6,380 nucleotides of DNA from an uncultured Actinomycetes bacterium (GTDB taxonomy: Bacteria > Actinomycetota > Actinomycetes > Nanopelagicales > Nanopelagicaceae): assembly GCA_903898855.1 (NCBI GenBank), contig CAIUHB010000096.1, positions 1-6,380 on the forward strand, given 5' to 3'. The notes under the pieces were generated by a model. That model was not told the DNA's origin. It made no database searches and worked only from the letters and a program-made list of their open reading frames with translations. Numbering within the stretch: position 1 is the first letter of the stretch; every line of letters begins with the position of its first letter. The position numbers and the translations under genes are program-made. Shown here piece after piece: positions 1 through 6,380 of this stretch.

Positions 1-1023
1 ATGCCGCTGCTCATGGCTAACCCACACGTACTTGTTGAAGGCATCATCATCGCTTCATATGCGATTCGCGCTAACCATGCTTTTATTTATATTCGCGGTG
101 AAGTCGCGCATGTAATTCGTCGCGTGCAACAAGCAATCGCTGATGCATACAAAGCTGGCTATCTTGGCAAGAATATTTTGGGCAAGGGCTTTGATCTCGA
201 ATTAACTCTGCACGTTGGTGCCGGTGCTTATATTTGTGGTGAAGAGACCGCGCTCCTAGATTCACTTGAAGGTTTCCGTGGTCAACCACGTCTTCGCCCA
301 CCATTCCCAGCGATTGCTGGTTTGTATGCTCGCCCAACTGTTGTAAATAACGTTGAGTCAATTGCTTCCGTACCTTCGATTATCAATAACGGCATCGAAT
401 GGTTTCAAGCTATGGGAACTGAGAAGAGCAAGGGATATACCTTGTATTCACTCTCCGGCCACGTTGCCAATCCAGGACAAATTGAAGCTCCACTTGGAAT
501 TACACTTCGCGAACTTCTAGAGCTCGCAGGTGGAGTTCGCCCAGGTCACCAGATTAAGTTCTGGACTCCTGGTGGATCCTCAACTCCAATGTTTACCGCT
601 GAGCACCTTGATGTGCCATTGGATTATGAAGGCGTCGGCGCTGCTGGCTCCATGCTTGGTACAAAGGCGCTTCAAATCTTTGATGAGACAACCTGCGTAG
701 TTCGCGCAGCGCTTCGTTGGACCGAGTTTTACAAGCATGAATCGTGCGGAAAGTGCACGCCATGCCGCGAAGGAACTTGGTGGTTGGTTCAGATGTTGCA
801 TGACCTAGAAGATGGCAAGGGCACCGAAGCAGATTTAGCGAAGCTGCTTGATCTCTGTGACAACATTGCTGGACGTTCTTTCTGTGCACTTGCTGATGGT
901 GCAGTCGCCCCAATCATCTCTTCACTGAAATATTTCCGCGATGAATATTTAGCGCACCAGAAAAATGGTGGCTGCCCATTTGATCCAATGAAGTCCACAA
1001 AGTTTGAGGCGGTGGCCATCTAA
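1..1023 (+). CDS. nuoF: NADH-quinone oxidoreductase subunit F (51-kDa type, NADH/FMN-binding), 5'-truncated by window
   Basis: NuoF oxidises NADH with FMN and passes electrons to cluster N3 at the cytoplasmic tip of complex I. The window supplies 340 residues against about 440 in the family. The ATG at position 1 is almost certainly an internal Met: the text there aligns with the family segment following the first Gly-rich FMN motif, so about 100 N-terminal residues lie upstream. Visible are the 51-kDa signature GAGAYICGEETALLDS (residues 73-88 of this fragment), an SLBB-like region at about 145-205, and the C-terminal N3 module with ESCGKCTPCREG (ligands C249, C252, C255) plus the fourth ligand C295 in SFCALAD. 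All four ligands are intact and the frame is open to the TAA at 1021-1023. That stop overlaps the nuoG ATG by one base. NuoE should lie just upstream and be its partner. Confidence 0.98.
   Translation: MPLLMANPHVLVEGIIIASYAIRANHAFIYIRGEVAHVIRRVQQAIADAYKAGYLGKNILGKGFDLELTLHVGAGAYICGEETALLDSLEGFRGQPRLRPPFPAIAGLYARPTVVNNVESIASVPSIINNGIEWFQAMGTEKSKGYTLYSLSGHVANPGQIEAPLGITLRELLELAGGVRPGHQIKFWTPGGSSTPMFTAEHLDVPLDYEGVGAAGSMLGTKALQIFDETTCVVRAALRWTEFYKHESCGKCTPCREGTWWLVQMLHDLEDGKGTEADLAKLLDLCDNIAGRSFCALADGAVAPIISSLKYFRDEYLAHQKNGGCPFDPMKSTKFEAVAI
1008..1014 (+). promoter_or_regulatory. Probable ribosome binding site of nuoG
   Basis: GGCGGTG matches the anti-Shine-Dalgarno complement GGAGGTG except at the third base, and ends 8 nt before the ATG at 1023. 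It lies wholly inside the last codons of nuoF (Ala-Val-Ala-Ile end). It favours the 1023 start over the in-frame Met at 1053. The role is inferred from position and sequence only. Confidence 0.5.
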
Positions 1024-3350
1024 TGTCTACTGAACAACTAACCGAAGTGGAAATGATTACCTGCGTAATTGATGGCTTTGAAGTAACAGTTCCAAAAGGC
1101 ACACTCGTCATTCGCGCAGCGGAAAAACTTGGAATTCAGATTCCACGTTTCTGTGATCACCCACTACTTTCGCCAGCCGGTGCCTGTCGCCAATGCTTAG
1201 TCGATGTTGAAATTAATGGTCGCGCATTTCCAAAGCCACAAGCTTCCTGCACAATTCCGGTTGAAACCGGAATGATCGTAAAGACTCAATTGACCTCTCC
1301 TGTTGCTGATAAGGCACAGAAGGGAATCATGGAGTTGCTGCTCATCAACCACCCGCTTGATTGCCCAGTCTGTGACAAGGGCGGAGAATGCCCACTTCAG
1401 AATCAAGCAATGAGTAATGGTCGTGAAACTTCTCGCTACGAAGGCAAGAAGCGCACCTATGACAAGCCAGTTGCAATCTCCTCACAAGTTCTCCTCGATA
1501 GAGAACGGTGTGTTCTTTGTGCTCGCTGCACACGTTTCTCCGAAGAAATTGCCGGCGATCCATTTATTACTTTGAACGAACGTGGCGCACTGCAACAAGT
1601 AGGTATTTATGAGAAGGACCCATTCCAGTCCTACTTCTCTGGAAATACTGTTCAGATCTGCCCAGTTGGCGCACTTACTGGAGCTTCCTATCGATTCCGC
1701 GCTCGTCCATTTGATTTAGTTTCTGTAGATAGTGCTTGCGAGCACTGTGCTTCTGGTTGCGCGATGCGCACAGATATTCGTCGCGGCAAGACGCTACGTC
1801 GGCTAGCTGGCAATGACTCCGCAGTTAATGAGGAGTGGAACTGCGATAAGGGGCGTTGGGCATTTAAGTACCTCACTACTCGTGAGCGGGTCTCAACTCC
1901 TATGGTTCGCGGCGAAGATGGCGAATTGCACGAAGCTTCTTGGCCAGAGGCAATTACCGCTGCCGCTGCTGGACTTAAGGGTAAGCGCGCTGGCGTACTT
2001 GTTGGTGGCCGCGTAACTGTTGAAGATGCTTATGGCTACAGCAAGTTTGCCCGCGTAGCACTTGGCACAAACGATATTGATTTCCGTGCTCGCCCTCATA
2101 CAGATGAAGAGACATCATTCCTTTCATCAGTCGCACTTGATTTGCAGACCACATATTCTGATATCGATAAAGCCGATCACGTTCTACTTGTTGAATTCGA
2201 ACCAGAAGAGGAATCGCCAATCATCTTCCTGCGTTTGTATAAGCAGTCACGAAAGCGTGCACTCAAAGTTTCAACAACCGCAGTTCGCCTATCTCGCGGT
2301 ACTCACAAGCTTGGCGCAGATCGCATTGCACTTCCTGCTGTCTCTGACCTGACTGCAAAGTCAGTGATCTTGGTCGGAGAGCGCGCCGCTGAAAGCGCCG
2401 GAACTCTCTCGGCTGCAGTAGCACTGGCTCAAAAGAGTGGCGCGAAGCTAGCGTGGATTCCACGTCGTGCAGGTGAGCGCGGTGCGCTCGAGATGGGTGC
2501 AATCAGCACACTTCTTCCTGGTGGTCGCCCAGTTGCAGATGCTGCAGCTCGCGTTGACCTCGCCTCTGCTTGGGGCGTTGCCCAACTTCCCACCGAACCA
2601 GGTCGCTCTACCTCTGAAATTCTGGAAGCGCTCAATATCGAAGATGGACTCGAAGCGGTCGTCGTCGGTGGCGTAGATCCAATGGATATTTCAGCGGATG
2701 CGCTTAATCAGTTGCTCAATACCTTTGTCGTCTCACTTGAAATTTCACATAGCTCAGTTACTGCGATTGCAGATGTCGTTCTTCCTGTGGCTGCTGTCGT
2801 TGAGAAGCGCGGAAGCTTCATCGACTGGCAAGGAAGCGTCCGTAGCTTTGATAAGGCGCAAACAGATGCACTTAATCGCAGTGATGTCCGCATCTTGACC
2901 ATGATCTCGCAAGCACTTGGCAAGGATATAAATCTGCCAACAGTTTCAGCGACGCAACGAGAGATCGCATCTCTTGGTAAGTGGGATGGCGCAAAGTTGA
3001 ATTTCGCACCTATCGCCTTTGGCGCCGCGCCTCATGCCGAGGGAACACATGCAAACCTTTCTTCCTGGCGACTACTTCTCGACCTTGGTACCTTGCAAGA
3101 GGGCGAGGCCAATTTGGCTGGTACTGCTCGAGTTGCACGTGCGCATATCTCGGCCAAGCACGCATCCGCACTTGGAGTCAACAACGGTGATTTGGTGAAA
3201 GTCGCTACTGATCGCGGAGCCCTAACTCTGCCAGTACAAATCATCGATATCGCAGATGACTATGTATGGGTTCCACGCAATTCACTTAATTCACAAGTCA
3301 TTCCAACACTGGGCTTTAGCTCTGGAATAGTTACGGTGGTGAAGGCATGA
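1023..3350 (+). CDS. nuoG: NADH-quinone oxidoreductase subunit G (75-kDa type, multi-cluster electron relay)
   Basis: NuoG carries electrons from NuoF along the peripheral arm to NuoI. The protein is 775 residues. Residues 1-95 are a 2Fe-2S ferredoxin-like domain with N1b ligands C44, C55, C58 and C76. Next comes the His-Cys site for N5 (H110, C114, C117, C123), then N4 (C163, C166, C169, C213). A third four-Cys set, C239, C242, C246 and C274, matches the off-path N7 cluster found in only some bacteria. Residues from about 235 to 600 resemble molybdopterin oxidoreductases (catalytically inactive in this family), and about 690-775 matches the dinucleotide-binding-like C-terminal domain. The ATG at 1023 gives a short leader before MITCVIDG; the Met at 1053 is an alternative start, but the mycobacterial protein as I recall it also has such a leader. 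The end overlaps nuoH by 4 nt (ATGA). The frame is intact throughout. Confidence 0.98.
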   Translation: MSTEQLTEVEMITCVIDGFEVTVPKGTLVIRAAEKLGIQIPRFCDHPLLSPAGACRQCLVDVEINGRAFPKPQASCTIPVETGMIVKTQLTSPVADKAQKGIMELLLINHPLDCPVCDKGGECPLQNQAMSNGRETSRYEGKKRTYDKPVAISSQVLLDRERCVLCARCTRFSEEIAGDPFITLNERGALQQVGIYEKDPFQSYFSGNTVQICPVGALTGASYRFRARPFDLVSVDSACEHCASGCAMRTDIRRGKTLRRLAGNDSAVNEEWNCDKGRWAFKYLTTRERVSTPMVRGEDGELHEASWPEAITAAAAGLKGKRAGVLVGGRVTVEDAYGYSKFARVALGTNDIDFRARPHTDEETSFLSSVALDLQTTYSDIDKADHVLLVEFEPEEESPIIFLRLYKQSRKRALKVSTTAVRLSRGTHKLGADRIALPAVSDLTAKSVILVGERAAESAGTLSAAVALAQKSGAKLAWIPRRAGERGALEMGAISTLLPGGRPVADAAARVDLASAWGVAQLPTEPGRSTSEILEALNIEDGLEAVVVGGVDPMDISADALNQLLNTFVVSLEISHSSVTAIADVVLPVAAVVEKRGSFIDWQGSVRSFDKAQTDALNRSDVRILTMISQALGKDINLPTVSATQREIASLGKWDGAKLNFAPIAFGAAPHAEGTHANLSSWRLLLDLGTLQEGEANLAGTARVARAHISAKHASALGVNNGDLVKVATDRGALTLPVQIIDIADDYVWVPRNSLNSQVIPTLGFSSGIVTVVKA
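3335..3342 (+). promoter_or_regulatory. Probable ribosome binding site of nuoH
   Basis: GGTGGTGA matches the anti-Shine-Dalgarno complement GGAGGTGA at seven of eight bases and ends 4 nt before the nuoH ATG at 3347. It is encoded by the last nuoG codons (Val-Val-Lys-Ala end). Together with the 4-nt ATGA overlap it supports coupled translation from nuoG into nuoH. Confidence 0.55.
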
Positions 3351-4570
3351 ACTTCGCAAATCTTCTAGGTAATGATCCAGGTTGGCTCACTACAGTAAAA
3401 GCCGCACTGGTCTTTGCTCTCTGCGTGCTTCTTACCTTGCTGGCAATCTGGAGTGAGCGCCGCATTGTTGCTCGCATGCAGATGCGCCTTGGTCCTAACC
3501 GAGTTGGTCCATTTGGACTTGTTCAAGGTTTAGCAGATGGCGTAAAGCTGGCACTCAAGGAAGATCTGATTCCAAAGGCTGCAGACAAGATCGTCTTTAT
3601 CATCGCGCCAATCATCAGCGTCACAACGTGTTTTCTCTCTTTTGCAGTCATTCCGATGACCGGCAAAGTAAATCTCTTTGGCCATCAAACTGCGATGCAG
3701 TTAACGGATATGCCAGTGGGAGTTCTCTTTATTCTCGCTGCAGCATCCGTAGGCGTCTATGGAATTGTTCTCGCTGGATGGTCATCTGGTTCGACATATC
3801 CACTACTTGGTGGCCTTCGTTCCAGCGCCCAGGTGATTTCATATGAAGTTGCGATGGGCCTCTCACTTGTCGCAGTCTTTATCCGTGCCGGTTCCATGTC
3901 TACATCTGAGATCGTGGCCCAACAACATAGTCTTTGGTATGCAGTAGCCCTCTTCCCATCTTTCGTGATTTATATGATCTCCATGGTGGGCGAGACCAAC
4001 CGTGCCCCATTCGACTTAGCTGAGGCCGAAGGTGAACTCGTTGGTGGATTCCACACCGAGTACTCATCACTTAAATTCGCACTCTTCTTCTTAGCTGAAT
4101 ACGTCAACATTATTGGCGTCTCAGCTCTTGCCACCACGCTCTTCCTTGGTGGTTACCACGCACTTCCTGGCCTTACCTTTACCGAAAATTGGTTAGGTGG
4201 ATGGTTCACCATGATTTGGTTTATGGTGAAGGTAATCGCATTCTTCTTTGTATTTGTGTGGTTGCGCGGAACTCTTCCTCGCCTTCGCTATGACCAATTC
4301 ATGAAGTTCGGCTGGAAGGTACTTATCCCAGCCAGTCTCTTCTGGATCATGGTCGCATCATCCTTCCGCTTGATGTCACAGCGCGGAGCTTCAAAGACTG
4401 TTGTTATCGCAGCGGCAATCGGCGTTGTCATTATTCTCTTGGCAGCAATCACGCTCTTTGATCGCTCAAAAGAGAAGAGCGAAGAGCGCCAAGCAATTGG
4501 TGATCTCACACCACCATCTTTCCCAGTTCCCGAAATCCCATCACAGCGAGCGGAGCAGTTGCATGGCTGA
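3347..4570 (+). CDS. nuoH: NADH-quinone oxidoreductase subunit H (ND1-type, quinone-site membrane subunit)
   Basis: NuoH anchors the peripheral arm to the membrane arm and forms most of the quinone chamber. The protein is 407 residues, longer than E. coli NuoH (about 325) but usual for Actinobacteria. Both family signatures are present: [16 protein letters not shown] (residues 57-72) and [14 protein letters not shown] (221-234), the latter in the acidic cytoplasmic loop that lines the entry to the proton path (E226, E228, E230). Hydrophobic segments lie near 17-37, 82-104, 122-145, 162-180, 198-213, 243-268, 285-306, 323-340 and 351-370. That is the eight-helix core plus one extra C-terminal helix, followed by a charged, proline-rich tail (372-407). 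The start is set by the ATGA overlap with nuoG and the upstream GGTGGTGA. The 3' end overlaps nuoI by 8 nt. No broken motifs seen. Confidence 0.98.
   Translation: MNFANLLGNDPGWLTTVKAALVFALCVLLTLLAIWSERRIVARMQMRLGPNRVGPFGLVQGLADGVKLALKEDLIPKAADKIVFIIAPIISVTTCFLSFAVIPMTGKVNLFGHQTAMQLTDMPVGVLFILAAASVGVYGIVLAGWSSGSTYPLLGGLRSSAQVISYEVAMGLSLVAVFIRAGSMSTSEIVAQQHSLWYAVALFPSFVIYMISMVGETNRAPFDLAEAEGELVGGFHTEYSSLKFALFFLAEYVNIIGVSALATTLFLGGYHALPGLTFTENWLGGWFTMIWFMVKVIAFFFVFVWLRGTLPRLRYDQFMKFGWKVLIPASLFWIMVASSFRLMSQRGASKTVVIAAAIGVVIILLAAITLFDRSKEKSEERQAIGDLTPPSFPVPEIPSQRAEQLHG
4552..4555 (+). promoter_or_regulatory. Probable ribosome binding site of nuoI
   Basis: GGAG lies 7 nt before the ATG at 4563, inside the nuoH tail codons. 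It supports 4563 as the nuoI start rather than the ATG at 4401 in the same frame, which would bury more than 50 codons in nuoH. Confidence 0.6.
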
Positions 4571-5204
4571 GAATTCACTAACCCCCCGCTACCCAGATCT
4601 CGGCTTAACCGCCGCAGCAAAATCTGAGAAGAAGATTGAGGGCGATGCGCTAAAGGCCAAAGGCTTTTTCACACAGCTTCAAGGTTTCTGGATCACATTT
4701 ATTACGATGTTCAAGAAGGTCAACACCGTTAACTACCCAGAAGTTAAAGAGCCAACAGCTCCGCGCTTCCATGGTCGCCACCAACTCAACCGATATGAAG
4801 ATGGCTTGGAGAAGTGCATTGGCTGCGAACTTTGTGCATGGGCCTGCCCAGCAGATGCAATCTTGGTTGAGGCTGGCGATAACACCGAAACCGAGCGTTA
4901 CTCACCTGGTGAGCGTTACGGCAAGGTTTATCAGATCAATTACCTGCGCTGTGTTTTCTGTGGCCTCTGCATTGAAGCCTGCCCAACTCGCGCGCTAACT
5001 ATGACCAATGAATACGAACTTGCTGATGATGATCGCGCAAAGTTAATTTACGAAAAGCAAGATCTCTTGGGAGAGATGCGCGCTGGCATGGTTCCAGCTC
5101 CTCACCCAATGTATCCAGAGACAACCGATACAAATTACTATCGCGGTGAAGTAACGAAGGCTCACCCATCACAAGGAACTCCAATTGGGGGAGCGAATGC
5201 TTAA
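4563..5204 (+). CDS. nuoI: NADH-quinone oxidoreductase subunit I (TYKY-type, 2x[4Fe-4S] ferredoxin subunit)
   Basis: NuoI holds clusters N6a and N6b, which carry electrons from NuoG towards N2 in NuoB beside the quinone site. The protein is 213 residues. Two ferredoxin motifs are complete: C85, C88, C91, C95 ([12 protein letters not shown]) and C130, C133, C136, C140 ([12 protein letters not shown]). Each set's last Cys serves the other cluster, as in other 2[4Fe-4S] ferredoxins. Residues about 35-52 form a hydrophobic/amphipathic stretch ending in FKK, as expected for the segment that lies on the membrane near NuoH. The first 30 residues are a polar, lysine-containing extension, and the C-terminal tail after about residue 170 is low in structure cues. 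The open frame continues upstream to 4401, but that part lies inside nuoH and does not resemble NuoI; ATG 4563 has GGAG at good spacing and starts with [10 protein letters not shown]. It overlaps nuoH and nuoJ by 8 nt each. Confidence 0.97.
   Translation: MAENSLTPRYPDLGLTAAAKSEKKIEGDALKAKGFFTQLQGFWITFITMFKKVNTVNYPEVKEPTAPRFHGRHQLNRYEDGLEKCIGCELCAWACPADAILVEAGDNTETERYSPGERYGKVYQINYLRCVFCGLCIEACPTRALTMTNEYELADDDRAKLIYEKQDLLGEMRAGMVPAPHPMYPETTDTNYYRGEVTKAHPSQGTPIGGANA
5187..5193 (+). promoter_or_regulatory. Probable ribosome binding site of nuoJ, unusually close to the start
   Basis: GGGGGAG ends only 3 nt before the ATG at 5197, encoded by the Gly-Gly-Ala end of nuoI. The spacing is shorter than usual. 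The only other nearby in-frame start, TTG at 5185, sits immediately 5' of this G-run and would place the site inside the gene, so ATG 5197 is preferred. Confidence 0.45.
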
Positions 5205-5979
5205 TCTCGCACTTCAATCTGGCCACACTGCCACTCCAGAAGCAGTTCAATTCTGGTTCTTAGCACCAATCGCAGTACTAGCTGCGCTAGGAATGTTGCT
5301 TGTTAAAAAAGCCGTTCACTCTGCACTGCTTCTGGCATGGGTCATGATTACCCTAGCCTTCTTCTATATTGCCGAAGATGCACTCTTTCTAGGAATCGTT
5401 CAGGTAGTTGTCTATACCGGCGCTGTCATGATGCTCTTCCTATTTATTTTGATGCTGGTCGGCGTCGATAGTTCAGATTCTCTGGTCGAGACAATCAAAG
5501 GACAACGCGGTGCAGCTATTGCCGCAGCCCTTGGTGTTGGTGGACTTCTTACCTCACTTATTGCGCGCGCAGTTCAAGGAGTTCCAGCAGTGGGCCTCAA
5601 GGATGCAAATAACGGTGGAAATGTTCAAGGTTTAGCCTCTGAGCTATTCACTAAATACGTCTGGGCATTTGAAGTTGTATCAGCGCTTTTGATTACTGCA
5701 GCCCTCGGCGCAATGGTCTTGGCACATAGCCAGCGAATTAAATCTAAGACCGCCCAACGCGATCTCTCGATCGCTCGTTTCCGCGGCTCCTCACTCGGTG
5801 CATCTGCCGGACTTCCAAATCCAGGAGTATTCGCCCGTCACAACGCAGTAGATGTTCCCGCTCTACTTCCAGATGGAACTCCAGCTCCTTCCTCAATCTC
5901 AGCCACGCTCAAGGCTCGCGGAGATATGTTGGAGAGCAAGATCTTTGAACTAGAAGTTAAGGAAGAGGAGGAGAACTAA
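5197..5979 (+). CDS. nuoJ: NADH-quinone oxidoreductase subunit J (ND6-type membrane subunit)
   Basis: NuoJ is a membrane-arm subunit whose third helix links the quinone chamber to the proton-pumping subunits. The protein is 260 residues from ATG 5197. Hydrophobic helices lie near 18-36, 41-60, 64-89, 104-125 and 155-178, the five-helix fold. The hallmark third helix [20 protein letters not shown] (69-88) contains Tyr73 and the Gly that marks the pi-bulge region. After the last helix comes a soluble extension of about 80 residues with [13 protein letters not shown] (208-220), a stretch shared with actinobacterial NuoJ but absent from the shorter E. coli protein (about 184 residues). It ends in an acidic tail, KEEEEN. 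Starting at TTG 5185 would add four residues (264 in total), but places the G-rich site inside the gene. The gene overlaps nuoI by 8 nt and directly abuts nuoK. Confidence 0.96.
   Translation: MLNLALQSGHTATPEAVQFWFLAPIAVLAALGMLLVKKAVHSALLLAWVMITLAFFYIAEDALFLGIVQVVVYTGAVMMLFLFILMLVGVDSSDSLVETIKGQRGAAIAAALGVGGLLTSLIARAVQGVPAVGLKDANNGGNVQGLASELFTKYVWAFEVVSALLITAALGAMVLAHSQRIKSKTAQRDLSIARFRGSSLGASAGLPNPGVFARHNAVDVPALLPDGTPAPSSISATLKARGDMLESKIFELEVKEEEEN
5966..5971 (+). promoter_or_regulatory. Perfect Shine-Dalgarno of nuoK
   Basis: AGGAGG ends 8 nt before the GTG at 5980, within a purine-only run (about 5958-5975) that also encodes the acidic C-terminus of NuoJ. It is the strongest ribosome binding site in the window and decides the GTG start of nuoK. 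Confidence 0.85.
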
Positions 5980-6279
5980 GTGGATATCTCAAACTACCTA
6001 TTTCTTTCCGCAATTCTCTTTACGATTGGCGCAGTTGGTGTTGTTATCCGCCGCAATGCCATCGTGGTTTTCATGTGTGTCGAGCTCATGCTCAACGCCA
6101 CAAATCTCGCTTTCGTAACTTTCGCTCGCATAAATGGAAATCTAGATGGACAAGTCGCCTCCTTCTTTACGATGGTTGTGGCCGCTTGCGAAGTTGTAGT
6201 TGGCCTAGCGATCATCGTGACGATGTTCCGCTCCCGTCGATCAGCATCTGTTGATGATGCTAGTTTGTTGAAGCGTTAA
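5980..6279 (+). CDS. nuoK: NADH-quinone oxidoreductase subunit K (ND4L-type membrane subunit), GTG start
   Basis: NuoK is a small membrane subunit with glutamates in the central hydrophilic axis of proton translocation. The protein is 99 residues, the family's usual length. Three hydrophobic helices lie near 4-22, 27-48 and 58-83. The two key acidic residues are in place: E35 in CVELMLNA and E71 in [10 protein letters not shown], matching E36 and E72 of the E. coli subunit. The tail [12 protein letters not shown] is very like that of mycobacterial NuoK. GTG at 5980 follows the nuoJ stop with no gap and has a perfect AGGAGG 8 nt upstream; the next in-frame ATG (Met32) would remove the first helix, so GTG is the only reasonable start. 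nuoL begins 2 nt after its stop. Confidence 0.98.
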   Translation: MDISNYLFLSAILFTIGAVGVVIRRNAIVVFMCVELMLNATNLAFVTFARINGNLDGQVASFFTMVVAACEVVVGLAIIVTMFRSRRSASVDDASLLKR

Positions 6280-6281
6280 TT

Positions 6282-6380
6282 ATGACTACTAGCACTCATT
6301 TGGTTTATCTCATCGCGCTGCCGCTCTTTAGCGCAGCCCTCTTGCTCATTCTCGGTCGCCTTGCAGATAAGTGGGGACAC
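6282..6380 (+). CDS. nuoL: NADH-quinone oxidoreductase subunit L (ND5-type, antiporter-like proton pump), 3'-truncated by window
   Basis: NuoL is the distal, largest antiporter-like membrane subunit of complex I. Only the first 33 codons are present, reading MTTSTHLVYLIALPLFSAAL and on to a LADKWGH end at the window edge. A hydrophobic first helix (about residues 7-25) is followed by a polar segment containing WGH, as I recall for the start of actinobacterial NuoL. Position right after nuoK agrees. The ATG at 6282 lies 2 nt past the nuoK stop; upstream there is only a weak site (TGAAG at 6269-6273, 8 nt away), so translation may rely on coupling to nuoK. The catalytic lysines and glutamates of the family lie beyond the window and cannot be checked. 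Confidence 0.92.
   Translation, partial: MTTSTHLVYLIALPLFSAALLLILGRLADKWGH

Noticed and set aside
1..3. ATG at the first base as a true start of nuoF
   Set aside because: The protein would lack the N-terminal FMN-binding part of the family; the neighbouring residues align with the family interior, so this is a window-edge effect, not a truncated gene.
593..913. 106-codon minus-strand open frame opposite the end of nuoF
   Set aside because: Antisense to the conserved N3 cluster region; rich in His/Arg/Gln as shadow frames are here, with no family resemblance.
2062..2352. 96-codon plus-strand open frame in another frame inside nuoG
   Set aside because: nuoG reads through intact with good family similarity; the alternative frame shows no motif and would be an unexplained nested gene.
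1731..3347. Molybdopterin-oxidoreductase-like region of nuoG as a separate active enzyme such as a formate dehydrogenase
   Set aside because: It is continuous with the N-terminal cluster domains in one frame and is the normal, catalytically inactive part of NuoG.
4401..4562. Upstream in-frame extension of nuoI from ATG 4401
   Set aside because: The added residues overlap the nuoH coding region, have no NuoI similarity, and a well-spaced GGAG precedes the ATG at 4563.
4288..4620. 110-codon open frame on the minus strand across the nuoH/nuoI junction
   Set aside because: It lies wholly antisense to two well-supported genes, has no recognisable domain and a composition expected of a shadow frame.
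1..6380. Mobile elements, CRISPR arrays, tRNA/rRNA genes, terminators or a novel system
   Set aside because: No repeats, terminal inverted repeats, hairpin-plus-T-run or RNA-like segments were noticed by eye, and virtually every base is taken up by conserved nuo genes.

Overview
The window is an internal piece of a 14-subunit-type (nuoA-N) respiratory complex I operon, all on the + strand. In order it holds nuoF (5' part cut off by the window edge), nuoG, nuoH, nuoI, nuoJ, nuoK and the first 33 codons of nuoL. The order F-G-H-I-J-K-L is the classic bacterial one, so nuoA-E should lie upstream and the rest of nuoL, then nuoM and nuoN, downstream; none of these is visible here.

The proteins are clearly actinobacterial. 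From memory they resemble the Mycobacterium/Streptomyces subunits almost phrase by phrase: NuoG with a complete set of N7 ligands, NuoH with an extra C-terminal helix and proline-rich tail, NuoJ with a long soluble C-terminal extension, and NuoK ending in [12 protein letters not shown]. Base composition is only about half G+C, with many A- and T-ending codons, which is low for this phylum. That combination suggests a low-GC, streamlined lineage such as the freshwater acI group (Nanopelagicales; Ca. Planktophila/Nanopelagicus type). This placement is inference, not proof.

Layout: 1-1023 nuoF (NADH/FMN subunit and N3 cluster); 1023-3350 nuoG (N1b, N4, N5 and N7 clusters); 3347-4570 nuoH (membrane quinone-site subunit); 4563-5204 nuoI (N6a/N6b clusters); 5197-5979 nuoJ; 5980-6279 nuoK; 6282-6380 start of nuoL. 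Packing is extreme. Successive genes overlap by 1, 4, 8 and 8 nt, then abut, then are separated by 2 nt, so only two bases of the window are non-coding. There is no room for an internal terminator or conventional promoter between genes, and every Shine-Dalgarno-like sequence lies inside the end of the preceding gene. This fits one polycistronic message with translational coupling.

Working together, NuoF oxidises NADH through FMN, electrons run through NuoF/G/I iron-sulphur clusters to quinone (probably menaquinone in an actinobacterium) at the NuoH/NuoB/NuoD interface, and NuoH, J, K and L form part of the proton-pumping membrane arm. I looked for an undescribed system on both strands and found none; this is a well-conserved housekeeping operon. 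The findings are modest observations about gene packing, actinobacterial extensions and lineage.
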